Shown: one piece after another, positions 34,916 to 42,935 of the stretch
How the letters are laid out: every line of letters begins with the position of its first letter
Position numbering within the stretch: position 1 is the first letter of the stretch
From: Bacteroides thetaiotaomicron VPI-5482
GTDB lineage: Bacteria; Bacteroidota; Bacteroidia; Bacteroidales; Bacteroidaceae
Reading direction: 5' to 3'
Assembly: GCF_000011065.1 (NCBI RefSeq)
Contig: NC_004663.1
Span: forward strand, 2,046,001 to 2,110,000
DNA length: 64,000 nt
Position numbers and translations under genes: made by a program
The notes under the pieces: model-generated
What the model was told of the DNA's origin: nothing
The model's database searches: none
Seen by the model: the letters and a program-made list of their open reading frames with translations, nothing else

Positions 34916-36469
34916 ATGAGTAATCAACTTGAAAAAATTAAAGAGCTTATTGAACGCCGTGCCGTTGCACGCATCGGAGGCGGCGAAAAAGCAATTGCGA
35001 AGCAACATGAAAAAGGGAAATACACAGCGCGTGAGCGTATAGCCATGCTGTTGGATGAAGGTAGCTTCGAAGAAATGGACATGTTCGTTGAGCACAGATG
35101 CACGAACTTCGGCATGGAGAAAAAGCACTATCCGGGTGATGGTGTAGTAACCGGTTGCGGTACTATCGAAGGTCGTCTCGTATATCTTTTTGCACAGGAC
35201 TTTACCGTTACTGCAGGTTCACTGTCGGAAACAATGTCACTGAAGATCTGTAAGATTATGGATCAGGCAATGAAGATGGGTGCTCCTTGTATCGGTATCA
35301 ATGACTCGGGCGGTGCACGTATCCAGGAAGGTATTAACGCTTTGGCAGGTTACGCAGAAATCTTCCAGCGCAATATCCTCGCTTCGGGTGTCATTCCGCA
35401 GATTTCCGGTATCTTCGGTCCTTGTGCCGGCGGTGCTGTTTATTCTCCGGCACTGACAGACTTCACACTGATGATGGAAGGTACTTCTTATATGTTCCTT
35501 ACAGGTCCGAAAGTTGTGAAAACTGTAACCGGTGAAGACGTAAGCCAGGAAAACCTCGGCGGAGCAAGCGTTCACTCTACCAAATCGGGTGTTACTCATT
35601 TCACTGCCAAAACAGAAGAAGAAGGTCTGGCATTGATCCGCACACTTCTGAGCTATATTCCTCAAAACAACCTCGAAGAAGCTCCATATGTGGATTGCAC
35701 AGATCCGATCGACCGTCTGGAAGATTCACTGAACGATATTATCCCCGACAGCCCCAACAAACCGTATGATATGTACGAGGTTATCAGCGCTATCGTAGAC
35801 AACGGCGAATTCCTGGAAATCCAGAAAGACTATGCCAAGAATATCATTATCGGTTTTGCCCGTTTCAACGGTCAGTCTGTAGGTATTGTAGCCAATCAGC
35901 CTAAATTCCTTGCCGGTGTACTCGACAGCAACGCATCTCGCAAAGGCGCACGTTTCGTTCGTTTCTGCGATGCTTTCAATATCCCTATCGTGTCGTTGGT
36001 AGACGTACCGGGATTCCTTCCGGGAACAGGCCAGGAATACAATGGCGTTATCCTTCATGGTGCCAAACTGCTGTATGCTTACGGTGAAGCTACTGTACCT
36101 AAAGTAACAATCACATTGCGTAAATCTTACGGTGGTTCTCACATCGTGATGAGTTGTAAACAACTTCGTGGTGACATGAACTATGCTTGGCCAACAGCTG
36201 AAATCGCTGTAATGGGTGGTGCAGGTGCAGTAGAAGTATTGTACGCGCGTGAAGCCAAAGACCAGGAAAATCCGGCTCAGTTCCTTGCCGAAAAAGAAGC
36301 AGAATATACAAAACTGTTTGCCAACCCTTATAATGCAGCTAAGTATGGTTACATCGATGATGTCATCGAACCCCGTAACACACGTTTCCGCGTGATCCGT
36401 GCTTTGCAGCAGTTGCAGACTAAGAAACTGTCTAATCCGGCGAAGAAACATGGTAATATTCCGTTGTAA
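34916..36469 (+). CDS. mmdA: Methylmalonyl-CoA decarboxylase alpha (carboxyltransferase) subunit
   Basis: 517-residue carboxyltransferase of the propionyl-CoA carboxylase beta/MmdA family. Conserved oxyanion loops are visible: INDSGGARIQEG, GPCAGGAVYSPAL, and later FLPGTGQEYNGVILHGAKLL and RKSYGGSHIVMS. It transfers the carboxyl group from methylmalonyl-CoA to biotin on the downstream carrier. No biotin carboxylase gene accompanies it, while an oadG-like and a membrane beta subunit do, so it works as a sodium-pumping decarboxylase making propionyl-CoA. High-expression codon bias. Confidence 0.95.
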   Translation: MSNQLEKIKELIERRAVARIGGGEKAIAKQHEKGKYTARERIAMLLDEGSFEEMDMFVEHRCTNFGMEKKHYPGDGVVTGCGTIEGRLVYLFAQDFTVTAGSLSETMSLKICKIMDQAMKMGAPCIGINDSGGARIQEGINALAGYAEIFQRNILASGVIPQISGIFGPCAGGAVYSPALTDFTLMMEGTSYMFLTGPKVVKTVTGEDVSQENLGGASVHSTKSGVTHFTAKTEEEGLALIRTLLSYIPQNNLEEAPYVDCTDPIDRLEDSLNDIIPDSPNKPYDMYEVISAIVDNGEFLEIQKDYAKNIIIGFARFNGQSVGIVANQPKFLAGVLDSNASRKGARFVRFCDAFNIPIVSLVDVPGFLPGTGQEYNGVILHGAKLLYAYGEATVPKVTITLRKSYGGSHIVMSCKQLRGDMNYAWPTAEIAVMGGAGAVEVLYAREAKDQENPAQFLAEKEAEYTKLFANPYNAAKYGYIDDVIEPRNTRFRVIRALQQLQTKKLSNPAKKHGNIPL

Positions 36470-36500
36470 TCCAACTTTTCACATTAAAACAAGAACGATT

Positions 36501-37421
36501 ATGAACAAAACCAAAATCGGAATATTCCTTTCTCTGCTGTTGCTGATTGGATTGACTTCCTGCGGAGAGCAAAAGTCGAACAATAAGCTATTGCTGAATG
36601 AAGTCCTGATAGACAATCAAAACAACTTTCAGGATGACTACGGCTTGCACAGTGCATGGATTGAAATATTCAACAAATCATACGGTAGCGCAGACTTAGC
36701 AGCTTGTTTATTGAAAGTAAGCAGCCAGCCGGGCGATACAGTAACCTATTTTATCCCGAAAGGTGACATACTTACATTAGTAAAGCCACGCCAACATGCG
36801 TTATTTTGGGCAGACGGCGAACCTAATCGTGGTACCTTCCATACCAGCTTCAAACTGAACCCTGAAACAGCCAATTGGGTCGGTCTTTTTGATTCAGGCA
36901 GAAAGCTACTTGATCAAGTTGTCATACCAGCAGGAACTTTAGGTCCCAACCAGTCTTATGCACGCATAAGCGACGGAGCAGCAGACTGGGAAGTAAAAGG
37001 CGGAAGCAAAGACAAATACGTAACCCCGAGCACGAACAACAAAACCCTTGACAGTAATGCCAAGATGGAAAAGTTCGAAGAACATGACTCAGTCGGTATC
37101 GGTATGTCTATTTCAGCCATGAGCGTAGTATTCTGCGGATTGATTCTTCTCTTCATTGCCTTCAAGGTGGTAGGTAAAGTTGCTGTCAACCTGAGCAAAC
37201 GCAATGCGATGAAGGCTAAAGGCATCGATAAAGTCGAAGCGAAAGAGCTTTCACAGGCTCCGGGTGAAGTTTATGCTGCTATTTCAATGGCATTACACGA
37301 AATGCAGGATGAGGTACATGACGTAGAAGAAACGGTGCTGACCATCACTCGTGTGAAACGCAGCTATTCACCGTGGAGTTCGAAGATTTACACCTTGCGT
37401 GAAAATCCTAACAGAAAGTAA
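36501..37421 (+). CDS. OadG-like subunit fused to an exported lamin-tail-like domain
   Basis: 306 residues from ATG 36501, which gives a lipoprotein-like signal (MNKTKIGIFLSLLLLIGLTSC, Cys21); earlier in-frame starts overlap mmdA. Residues about 30-165 resemble a lamin tail domain (LLLNEVLIDNQNN, HSAWIEIFNKS, PRQHALFWADGEP, VGLFDSGRKLLD). A single transmembrane helix at about 200-226 (SISAMSVVFCGLILLFIAFK) and the cytoplasmic tail form the OadG-type gamma subunit that anchors the decarboxylase. Classical OadG is about 80-100 residues; the added periplasmic domain is unusual. Position between mmdA and the biotin carrier supports the gamma role. Confidence 0.82.
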   Translation: MNKTKIGIFLSLLLLIGLTSCGEQKSNNKLLLNEVLIDNQNNFQDDYGLHSAWIEIFNKSYGSADLAACLLKVSSQPGDTVTYFIPKGDILTLVKPRQHALFWADGEPNRGTFHTSFKLNPETANWVGLFDSGRKLLDQVVIPAGTLGPNQSYARISDGAADWEVKGGSKDKYVTPSTNNKTLDSNAKMEKFEEHDSVGIGMSISAMSVVFCGLILLFIAFKVVGKVAVNLSKRNAMKAKGIDKVEAKELSQAPGEVYAAISMALHEMQDEVHDVEETVLTITRVKRSYSPWSSKIYTLRENPNRK

Positions 37422-37445
37422 ATCATTCCCTAAAAAGATAAAACG

Positions 37446-37880
37446 ATGAAAGAATATAAATATAAAATCAACGGTAACTCATACAAAGTAACCATCGGAG
37501 ATATTGAAGATAATATCGCTCATGTAGAAGTGAACGGTACGCACTACAAAGTAGAAATGGAGAAACAACCGAAAACTGCTCCCAAACCGGTAGTAGTACG
37601 TCCTATGCCTAACTCACCGGCTGCTCCTACCACACCGGTAGTAAAACCGGCTGCTCCTTCTACAGGCAAATCAGGCGTTAAGTCCCCGCTACCAGGCGTT
37701 ATCCTTGACATCAAAGTAAATGTAGGTGATACAGTGAAAAGAGGACAGACTATCATTATATTGGAAGCCATGAAGATGGAAAACAATATCAATGCAGACA
37801 AAGACGGTAAAGTGACTGCCATCAATGTCAACAAGGGAGATTCTGTTCTTGAAGGTAATGACCTCGTAATTATTGAATAA
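37446..37880 (+). CDS. mmdC: Biotin carboxyl carrier subunit of methylmalonyl-CoA decarboxylase
   Basis: 144 residues: a short N-terminal beta domain, an alanine/proline-rich flexible linker (about 42-75), and a biotinyl domain with the biotinylation motif EAMKMENN (Lys110). It shuttles the carboxyl group from MmdA to the membrane beta subunit, where CO2 release drives sodium export. The stop (37878-37880) is one base before the ATG of the beta subunit, so they are translationally coupled. Confidence 0.95.
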   Translation: MKEYKYKINGNSYKVTIGDIEDNIAHVEVNGTHYKVEMEKQPKTAPKPVVVRPMPNSPAAPTTPVVKPAAPSTGKSGVKSPLPGVILDIKVNVGDTVKRGQTIIILEAMKMENNINADKDGKVTAINVNKGDSVLEGNDLVIIE

Positions 37881-37881
37881 T

Positions 37882-39042
37882 ATGGGAGATTTTATTAACT
37901 TTTTAGGAAATAACCTTGCCGATTTCTGGACCTACACGGGATTTGCCAACGCGACAGGTGGACATATTGCTATGATCATTATCGGTTTAGGCTTTATTTA
38001 CTTAGCTGTAGCCAAAGAGTTCGAGCCGATGTTGTTAATTCCTATCGGATTCGGTATTCTGATCGGTAATATACCTTTCAATATGGACGCCGGACTAAAA
38101 GTCGGTATATATGAAGAAGGTTCTGTATTGAACATATTGTATCAGGGAGTAACGTCCGGCTGGTATCCACCGCTCATCTTCTTAGGTATCGGTGCCATGA
38201 CAGACTTCTCGGCGCTAATCTCCAATCCGAAGCTGATGCTGATCGGTGCGGCTGCCCAGTTTGGTATCTTCGGTGCATACATGATCGCATTGGAAATGGG
38301 ATTTGACCCGATGCAGGCCGGTGCTATCGGTATCATCGGTGGAGCAGATGGTCCGACGGCTATCTTCCTTTCGTCCAAGCTGGCACCTAACTTAATGGGA
38401 GCCATTGCGGTATCCGCCTACTCCTATATGGCGTTAGTTCCGGTGATACAGCCGCCTATCATGCGTCTGCTCACCACCAAACACGAACGCGTTATCCGTA
38501 TGAAACCGCCACGTGCCGTTTCTCATACAGAGAAAGTGATTTTCCCGATTATCGGTCTGTTGCTGACCTGCTTCCTAGTTCCTTCCGGTCTGCCTCTGTT
38601 GGGTATGCTGTTCTTCGGTAACCTGTTGAAAGAAAGTGGTGTAACCCGCCGTCTGGCTAACACAGCCAGCGGTCCGCTGATTGACGTTATCACTATCCTG
38701 TTAGGTTTGACAGTAGGTGCTTCTACTCAGGCTTCTGAGTTCCTGACACTCGACTCCATCAAGATCTTCGCCCTCGGTGCTTTGTCATTTATTATTGCTA
38801 CTGCATCAGGTGTGATCTTCGTTAAGATCTTCAACCTCTTCCTCAAGAAGGGCAATAAGATCAATCCGTTGATCGGTAATGCAGGTGTATCTGCCGTTCC
38901 CGACTCTGCACGTATCTCACAAGTTGTCGGTCTGGAATATGATCCTACCAACTACTTGCTGATGCACGCTATGGGTCCGAACGTAGCAGGTGTAATCGGT
39001 TCGGCTGTTGCTGCCGGTATCCTGTTAGGATTCTTAATGTAG
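37882..39042 (+). CDS. mmdB: Sodium-translocating decarboxylase beta subunit
   Basis: 386 residues from ATG 37882; a TTG nine bases earlier is possible but overlaps the preceding stop. About ten membrane helices with family signatures GGADGPTAIFLSSKLAP, LGLTVGASTQ and the C-terminal NYLLMHAMGPNVAGVIGSAV. It decarboxylates carboxybiotin and pumps sodium out across the inner membrane. Last gene of the operon; a paralogue lies at 48.5-49.7 kb in the opposite orientation. Confidence 0.95.
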   Translation: MGDFINFLGNNLADFWTYTGFANATGGHIAMIIIGLGFIYLAVAKEFEPMLLIPIGFGILIGNIPFNMDAGLKVGIYEEGSVLNILYQGVTSGWYPPLIFLGIGAMTDFSALISNPKLMLIGAAAQFGIFGAYMIALEMGFDPMQAGAIGIIGGADGPTAIFLSSKLAPNLMGAIAVSAYSYMALVPVIQPPIMRLLTTKHERVIRMKPPRAVSHTEKVIFPIIGLLLTCFLVPSGLPLLGMLFFGNLLKESGVTRRLANTASGPLIDVITILLGLTVGASTQASEFLTLDSIKIFALGALSFIIATASGVIFVKIFNLFLKKGNKINPLIGNAGVSAVPDSARISQVVGLEYDPTNYLLMHAMGPNVAGVIGSAVAAGILLGFLM

Positions 39043-39056
39043 GGACAAAATATTAG

Positions 39057-39092
39057 GTGCGGATATTGCTGTTTTAGATGCAATATCCGCAC
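39057..39092 (+). terminator. Hairpin after the methylmalonyl-CoA decarboxylase operon
   Basis: Perfect 13-base stem GTGCGGATATTGC (39057-39069) / GCAATATCCGCAC (39080-39092), followed by TTATCATTATG, so the T-run is weak. Confidence 0.65.
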
Positions 39093-39216
39093 TTATCATT
39101 ATGTTATCTTCTCTTATCATTCCGTTAATCTATTCCAAAAAGGCTACGAATAATTCGTAAATACGATATTTTTTAGCATCTTGCGTCTTTGTTACGACAC
39201 ACTAAAATAAATATTT

Positions 39217-40551
39217 ATGAAACGGATTATTCTCCTCGCCTTCCTTTGTACCACCACCCTGGTGATGGCGCAGCGCATCAATCATGTTCAGGAAGCAATA
39301 GCAAACTACGATTACGAGGCAGCTCTCACTCTCATTGCCAAAGAAAAGCCGACAATTCCCCTACTCTTGCAAAAAGGTAAAGCACAACGGGGACTTGGGA
39401 TGAATACAGAAGCACTTTCCACTTATCAGGAAATCATAGCCAATGATACTGCCAATACCCGTGCATATATCGAAGCAGCCGAATGCTGCCGTTCATTGGC
39501 CAAATACCAACAGGCACTGAAATATTATGAACAGGCACTTGATCTGAATCCGGAAAACAAATATGTGCGTATTCAATACATCGGACTACTGCTCTCTTTA
39601 CAGAAGTTTCAGGATGCTTTAGGAGAAAGTAGTCTGATGACAGAGAAAGACAGTTCCGCCATCGCCTTGCATCTGCAGGCCCAAAGTTTCGAAGGTATGG
39701 GAGAGCTTCTCCCCGCCACGGGGTGCTACTATAATATACAGGAGAAATACCCCGACGACTATCTTGCCGCCGCCAAGCTCGCCGCACTGAACATAGCCGG
39801 TTCTTATTTCAACGAAGCAATTGAAGCCACGGAGAAATATCGGCAGACTGATACCACCAATATCGCTGTCAACCGTCAGAATGCACTGGCATATTGTCTG
39901 AATAAGGATTATCCTACCGCTATCCAGCGTTATGAATACCTGGTGAGCCAGGGCGACAGTTCTTTTCATACCTGTTATTATCTGGGTATCAGCTATTATG
40001 CGGAAGAGAAATATTACGAAGCACATGACTTTCTGGAAGCCGCCCGAAAACATGATCCTGAAAACGTAAACCTGCTTTATTATCTCGGCCGTGCCTGCGC
40101 CAAGACTTCATGGAAGAAGTTAGGCGTAGAGTATCTCGAAAAAGCGCTTGATCTGACTATTCCCAAAGACAGTAATATGGTACGGCTCTATATTGGCATG
40201 ACCGACTGCTACAAAATGGCACAGATGCCTAAAGAGCAGATTGAATCGATCAGAGAACGCTACCGGAAATACGATAAACAAAATCATAAGCTGCTCTATG
40301 ATATGGCTTTCATTTATTTCTATTCGCTGAAAGACAAGAAAAATACCGAACGCTGTCTGGAAGCATTCTTAAAAACACGCCCGAAAGAAGATAAGGAAGA
40401 AGAAGCGAAACTAAACGAACGAGGCGAACTCGTTTTAGGCACTAAGAATTATTATAATGCTGCAGCCAACTGGCTGAAAGACATTCAAAGTAAGCAAAAG
40501 ATAGAAGATTTCTTCTTGGGAGGAAATGTGCCCGCTCAGAAACCGGAATAA
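39217..40551 (+). CDS. Secreted TPR-repeat protein
   Basis: 444 residues with signal peptide MKRIILLAFLCTTTLVMAQ and tetratricopeptide repeats from about residue 25 to 330 (RAYIEAAECCRSLAKYQQAL, KYYEQALDLNPENKYV, KEYPTAIQRYEYL-type, KYYEAHDFLEAARKHDPEN). Probably periplasmic; TPRs suggest a protein-contact role. It ends 80 bases before the convergent class II aldolase with a shared terminator between. No specific partner is implied. Confidence 0.85.
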   Translation: MKRIILLAFLCTTTLVMAQRINHVQEAIANYDYEAALTLIAKEKPTIPLLLQKGKAQRGLGMNTEALSTYQEIIANDTANTRAYIEAAECCRSLAKYQQALKYYEQALDLNPENKYVRIQYIGLLLSLQKFQDALGESSLMTEKDSSAIALHLQAQSFEGMGELLPATGCYYNIQEKYPDDYLAAAKLAALNIAGSYFNEAIEATEKYRQTDTTNIAVNRQNALAYCLNKDYPTAIQRYEYLVSQGDSSFHTCYYLGISYYAEEKYYEAHDFLEAARKHDPENVNLLYYLGRACAKTSWKKLGVEYLEKALDLTIPKDSNMVRLYIGMTDCYKMAQMPKEQIESIRERYRKYDKQNHKLLYDMAFIYFYSLKDKKNTERCLEAFLKTRPKEDKEEEAKLNERGELVLGTKNYYNAAANWLKDIQSKQKIEDFFLGGNVPAQKPE

Positions 40552-40574
40552 GCAGATAAAGGATATTACGTAAA

Positions 40575-40607
40575 AAAGGCTGCAACCGTCAAACGATTGC
40601 AGCCTTT
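40575..40607. terminator. Bidirectional terminator between TPR gene and fba
   Basis: AAAGGCTGCAA (40575-40585) pairs with TTGCAGCCTTT (40597-40607); A-run on the left and T-run on the right serve both convergent genes. Confidence 0.85.
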
Positions 40608-40630
40608 CTATATAATAGGATAATCTGTGA

Positions 40631-41635
40631 TTATTCAGCCAATTTGTTGTCTGAACCCAGCACATTAAGGATTTTGTGCTTGTACAGTTTTTCCATGTTG
40701 TCACGAGCCGGACCAAGATACTTACGTGGGTCGAATTCAGCAGGTTTTTCAGCGAAAGTCTTACGGATAGCAGCAGTCATAGCCAGACGAGAGTCTGAGT
40801 CGATGTTGATTTTGCAAACAGCAGACTTGGCAGCTTTACGCAATTCTTCTTCAGGAATACCGATAGCAGCTTTCAGAGCACCACCAAACTTGTTGATTGT
40901 TTCAACTTCTTCTTCAGGAACTGAAGATGATCCGTGAAGTACGATAGGGAATCCCGGAAGTTTTTCCATTACAGCATCCAATACTTCGAAAGCCAATGGA
41001 GGAGGAACCATACGACCGGTAGCCGGATCGATGTGGCACTGTTCCGGAGTAAACTTGTAAGCACCGTGAGAAGTACCGATAGAGATAGCCAATGAGTCAC
41101 AACCTGTACGAGTAGCGAAATCGATTACTTCTTCAGGGTCAGTGTATGTGTGGTGGTCAGAAGAAACTTCATCTTCTACACCTGCCAATACACCAAGTTC
41201 ACCTTCAACTGTTACGTCGAACTGATGAGCGTATTCAACCACCTTCTTAGTCAAAGCAACGTTTTCTTCGTAAGGAAGATGAGAACCATCGATCATAACT
41301 GAAGAGAAACCTGAATCGATGCAAGATTTGCAAGTTTCAAAAGTATCTCCGTGGTCAAGGTGAAGAACGATTTCAGGATGTGCGCAACCTAATTCTTTTG
41401 CGTACTCTACAGCACCCTGAGCCATGTAACGCAACAAAGTAGCGTTAGCATACTGACGAGCACCTTTAGAAACCTGAAGAATCACCGGAGATTTTGTTTC
41501 TACTGCAGCCTTGATGATAGCCTGCATCTGTTCCATATTGTTGAAGTTGAATGCTGGGATAGCGTATCCACCCTTAATAGCCTTAGCAAACATGTCTCTT
41601 GTGTTTACCAATCCTAAGTCTTTGTAATTAACCAT
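40631..41635 (-). CDS. fba: Class II fructose-bisphosphate aldolase
   Basis: 334-residue zinc-dependent aldolase. Typical stretches: YAIPAFNFNNMEQMQAI, VLHLDHGDTFETCKSCIDSG (metal ligands), EGELGVLAGVED, and FPIVLHGSSSVPEE. Strong codon bias suggests high expression. It is monocistronic, convergent with the TPR gene and preceded by a perfect minus-strand -7 box. With the class I enzyme at 4.2-5.2 kb it forms a second, non-homologous aldolase; class II is usually the main glycolytic one and class I may serve gluconeogenesis or special conditions (inference). Confidence 0.97.
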   Translation of the reverse strand: MVNYKDLGLVNTRDMFAKAIKGGYAIPAFNFNNMEQMQAIIKAAVETKSPVILQVSKGARQYANATLLRYMAQGAVEYAKELGCAHPEIVLHLDHGDTFETCKSCIDSGFSSVMIDGSHLPYEENVALTKKVVEYAHQFDVTVEGELGVLAGVEDEVSSDHHTYTDPEEVIDFATRTGCDSLAISIGTSHGAYKFTPEQCHIDPATGRMVPPPLAFEVLDAVMEKLPGFPIVLHGSSSVPEEEVETINKFGGALKAAIGIPEEELRKAAKSAVCKINIDSDSRLAMTAAIRKTFAEKPAEFDPRKYLGPARDNMEKLYKHKILNVLGSDNKLAE

Positions 41636-41674
41636 TTTGTTTAAAGTTTATTGTTAGTGAATTAAAATTCTACG

Positions 41675-41682
41675 CAAAAGTA
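41675..41682 (-). promoter_or_regulatory. fba promoter -7 box
   Basis: TACTTTTG on the minus strand matches TAnnTTTG, 40 bases before the fba ATG. The 41636-42035 gap (400 bases) otherwise holds only this and the rpmE promoter; I see no gene in it. Confidence 0.6.
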
Positions 41683-41952
41683 AGCATTATCCACCGAATA
41701 ACGAGCATCGGAAAGAAAAATATAATAGAAAAAGGTTTAAATCGATCAGCAAATATTCATCCGTAAGCGGGTCTGACATTAGATTGTAATGTCCACCTAG
41801 CAAATAAACGGCTGAAAGGTTCTATCCCAAAACAGGTATTATACCATAAAAAGCACAAGACATTCTTTTCGTGCCAATCATATAATTCATAGAAATAGCA
41901 TAATTCACAGAAGTTTTTTCAGCAAAGTTTTTTCTATTCCGGAGAAATGTGC

Positions 41953-41960
41953 TATCTTTG
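41953..41960 (+). promoter_or_regulatory. rpmE2 promoter -7 box
   Basis: TATCTTTG followed by CGC, an exact TAnnTTTG match, with T-rich sequence about 20 bases upstream. The leader to the ATG at 42036 is about 70 bases, long for this genome, and could carry autoregulation. Confidence 0.65.
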
Positions 41961-42035
41961 CGCTCTGAAAATGACCATTACACTATTTCTTACCAAAATA
42001 GTAACAGAATATAAATTAAAAAAACAGATACTGAA

Positions 42036-42290
42036 ATGAAAAAAGGCCTTCATCCAGAATCATACCGTCCGGTAGTATTCAAAGATATGTCAAATGGTGA
42101 TATGTTTTTGTCTAAATCAACTGTAGCAACTAAAGAAACCATCGAATTCGAAGGTGAAACTTATCCGTTGCTGAAGATTGAAATCTCTAACACTTCTCAC
42201 CCGTTCTATACAGGTAAATCTACATTGGTAGATACTGCAGGTCGCGTTGATAAGTTCATGAGCCGTTACGGTGACCGTAAGAAGAAATAA
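42036..42290 (+). CDS. rpmE2: Ribosomal protein L31, type B (zinc-free)
   Basis: 84 residues beginning MKKGLHPESYRPVVFKDMSN and ending with a basic GDRKKK tail; HPFYTGKSTLVDTAGRVDKF is the L31 signature. The four zinc cysteines of type A L31 are absent (the protein has no cysteine), defining the C-minus type B form. Large-subunit protein. Followed immediately by a strong terminator. Confidence 0.97.
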   Translation: MKKGLHPESYRPVVFKDMSNGDMFLSKSTVATKETIEFEGETYPLLKIEISNTSHPFYTGKSTLVDTAGRVDKFMSRYGDRKKK

Positions 42291-42311
42291 TTCAATCTTT
42301 CGTTAAGATGA

Positions 42312-42349
42312 AAAAAGAGGAGATTTCCGGTTGGAAATTTCCTCTTTTT
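42312..42349 (+). terminator. Terminator after rpmE2
   Basis: AAAAAGAGGAgATTTCC (42312-42328), GGTT loop, GGAAATTTCCTCTTTTT (42333-42349). Confidence 0.9.
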
Positions 42350-42363
42350 CGTTTCATAGATAA

Positions 42364-42403
42364 ACTAAAGGACCGCACCATTCTTCACAGAGTAGTGCGG
42401 TCC
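42364..42403 (-). terminator. Hairpin, candidate minus-strand terminator
   Basis: GGACCGCAC (42370-42378) pairs perfectly with GTGCGGTCC (42395-42403); on the minus strand it is followed by TTTAGTTTAT. No annotated gene on that strand ends here, so it may end a transcript from the 42.4-42.8 kb non-coding region. Confidence 0.5.
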
Positions 42404-42446
42404 GTATATTAACTGGCTAAGGGGAACTATTACCAGGTAATATAAA

Positions 42447-42534
42447 AATGGTATAGTTAAGGGAATATACCATACCATTATATTGTCTGATCTCCTGAAA
42501 AATGATGGTTTATTAAATAGTACTATTCAGGAGA
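42447..42534. repeat. Two palindromes in the non-coding stretch beside the small RNA
   Basis: AATGGTAT (42447-42454) / ATACCATT (42472-42479), then TCTCCTGAA (42491-42499) / TTCAGGAGA (42526-42534). No ORF and no clear promoter of either orientation. Could be part of a second structured RNA or transcription factor sites. Confidence 0.5.
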
Positions 42535-42570
42535 AATACTTCCTATTATATATAATAATATTCAGCAGGC

Positions 42571-42595
42571 AAAAAAGACGGTCCTGCTGACCCGT
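42571..42595 (-). terminator. Terminator of the small RNA
   Basis: Minus strand ACGG(G)TC / GACCGT hairpin (42595-42578) with a five-base loop, then C and six T (42576-42571). Confidence 0.75.
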
Positions 42596-42766
42596 TGCAC
42601 TACATATTACAGTCCACGAGGGATGAGATACAGTGGGCGCATTAACGCTCCACACGGGGGACAGAACCGTATATCTAAGGAAGCCACGAGCATATTCCCA
42701 CATGCTCGTAGCTTAAATTCGAGAATTAAATTCTCATATCGCATTCCGCGACTGTAATACTAGTGC
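42571..42766 (-). ncRNA. Structured small RNA of about 195 nt, 6S-like candidate
   Basis: No ORF, but every hallmark of an independent small RNA gene on the minus strand. A promoter lies just upstream (42771-42801). The two ends of the transcript pair: GCACTA..TATTACAGTC at the 5' end with GACTGTAATA..TAGTGC near the 3' end, about 16 pairs. Inside are a strong apical hairpin (GCTACGAGCAT / ATGCTCGTGGC), a second hairpin TGGAGCG / CGCCCA-type in the 3' half, GAGAATT/AATTCTC, and ATGAGA/TCTCAT. A terminator closes it. Length near 195 and a closing stem joining both ends recall 6S RNA, which would regulate RNA polymerase; the multibranched inside is less typical, so identity stays open. Confidence 0.75.
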
Positions 42767-42770
42767 GGTG

Positions 42771-42801
42771 CAAAAGTGGGAATAATCTCTGATAAAATCA
42801 A
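42771..42801 (-). promoter_or_regulatory. Promoter of the small RNA
   Basis: Minus strand TTG (42801-42799), exactly 20 bases, then CACTTTTG (42778-42771), one mismatch from TAnnTTTG. Predicted start about 42766-42764, at the first base of the closing stem. Confidence 0.7.
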
Positions 42802-42935
42802 CAGAAAAGGCATTTTTTATCTATAAACAATCATTTTCCTTTAATGTTGATACTAATTTCACATTTCTAATATACCCGTCTCTACTGAACATAGTCAAGT
42901 ATTAAATTGTTTACTTCCCAAACAATGAACGACTT

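Noticed and set aside
36399..36500. Upstream in-frame ATG for the OadG-like gene
   Set aside because: Overlaps the end of mmdA and destroys the lipoprotein-type signal beginning at 36501.
42595..42770. RNase P, SRP or cobalamin riboswitch identity for the structured RNA
   Set aside because: Too short for RNase P, lacks the SRP GGAAG-type tetraloop motif and the B12-box context; it also faces away from the efflux operon.
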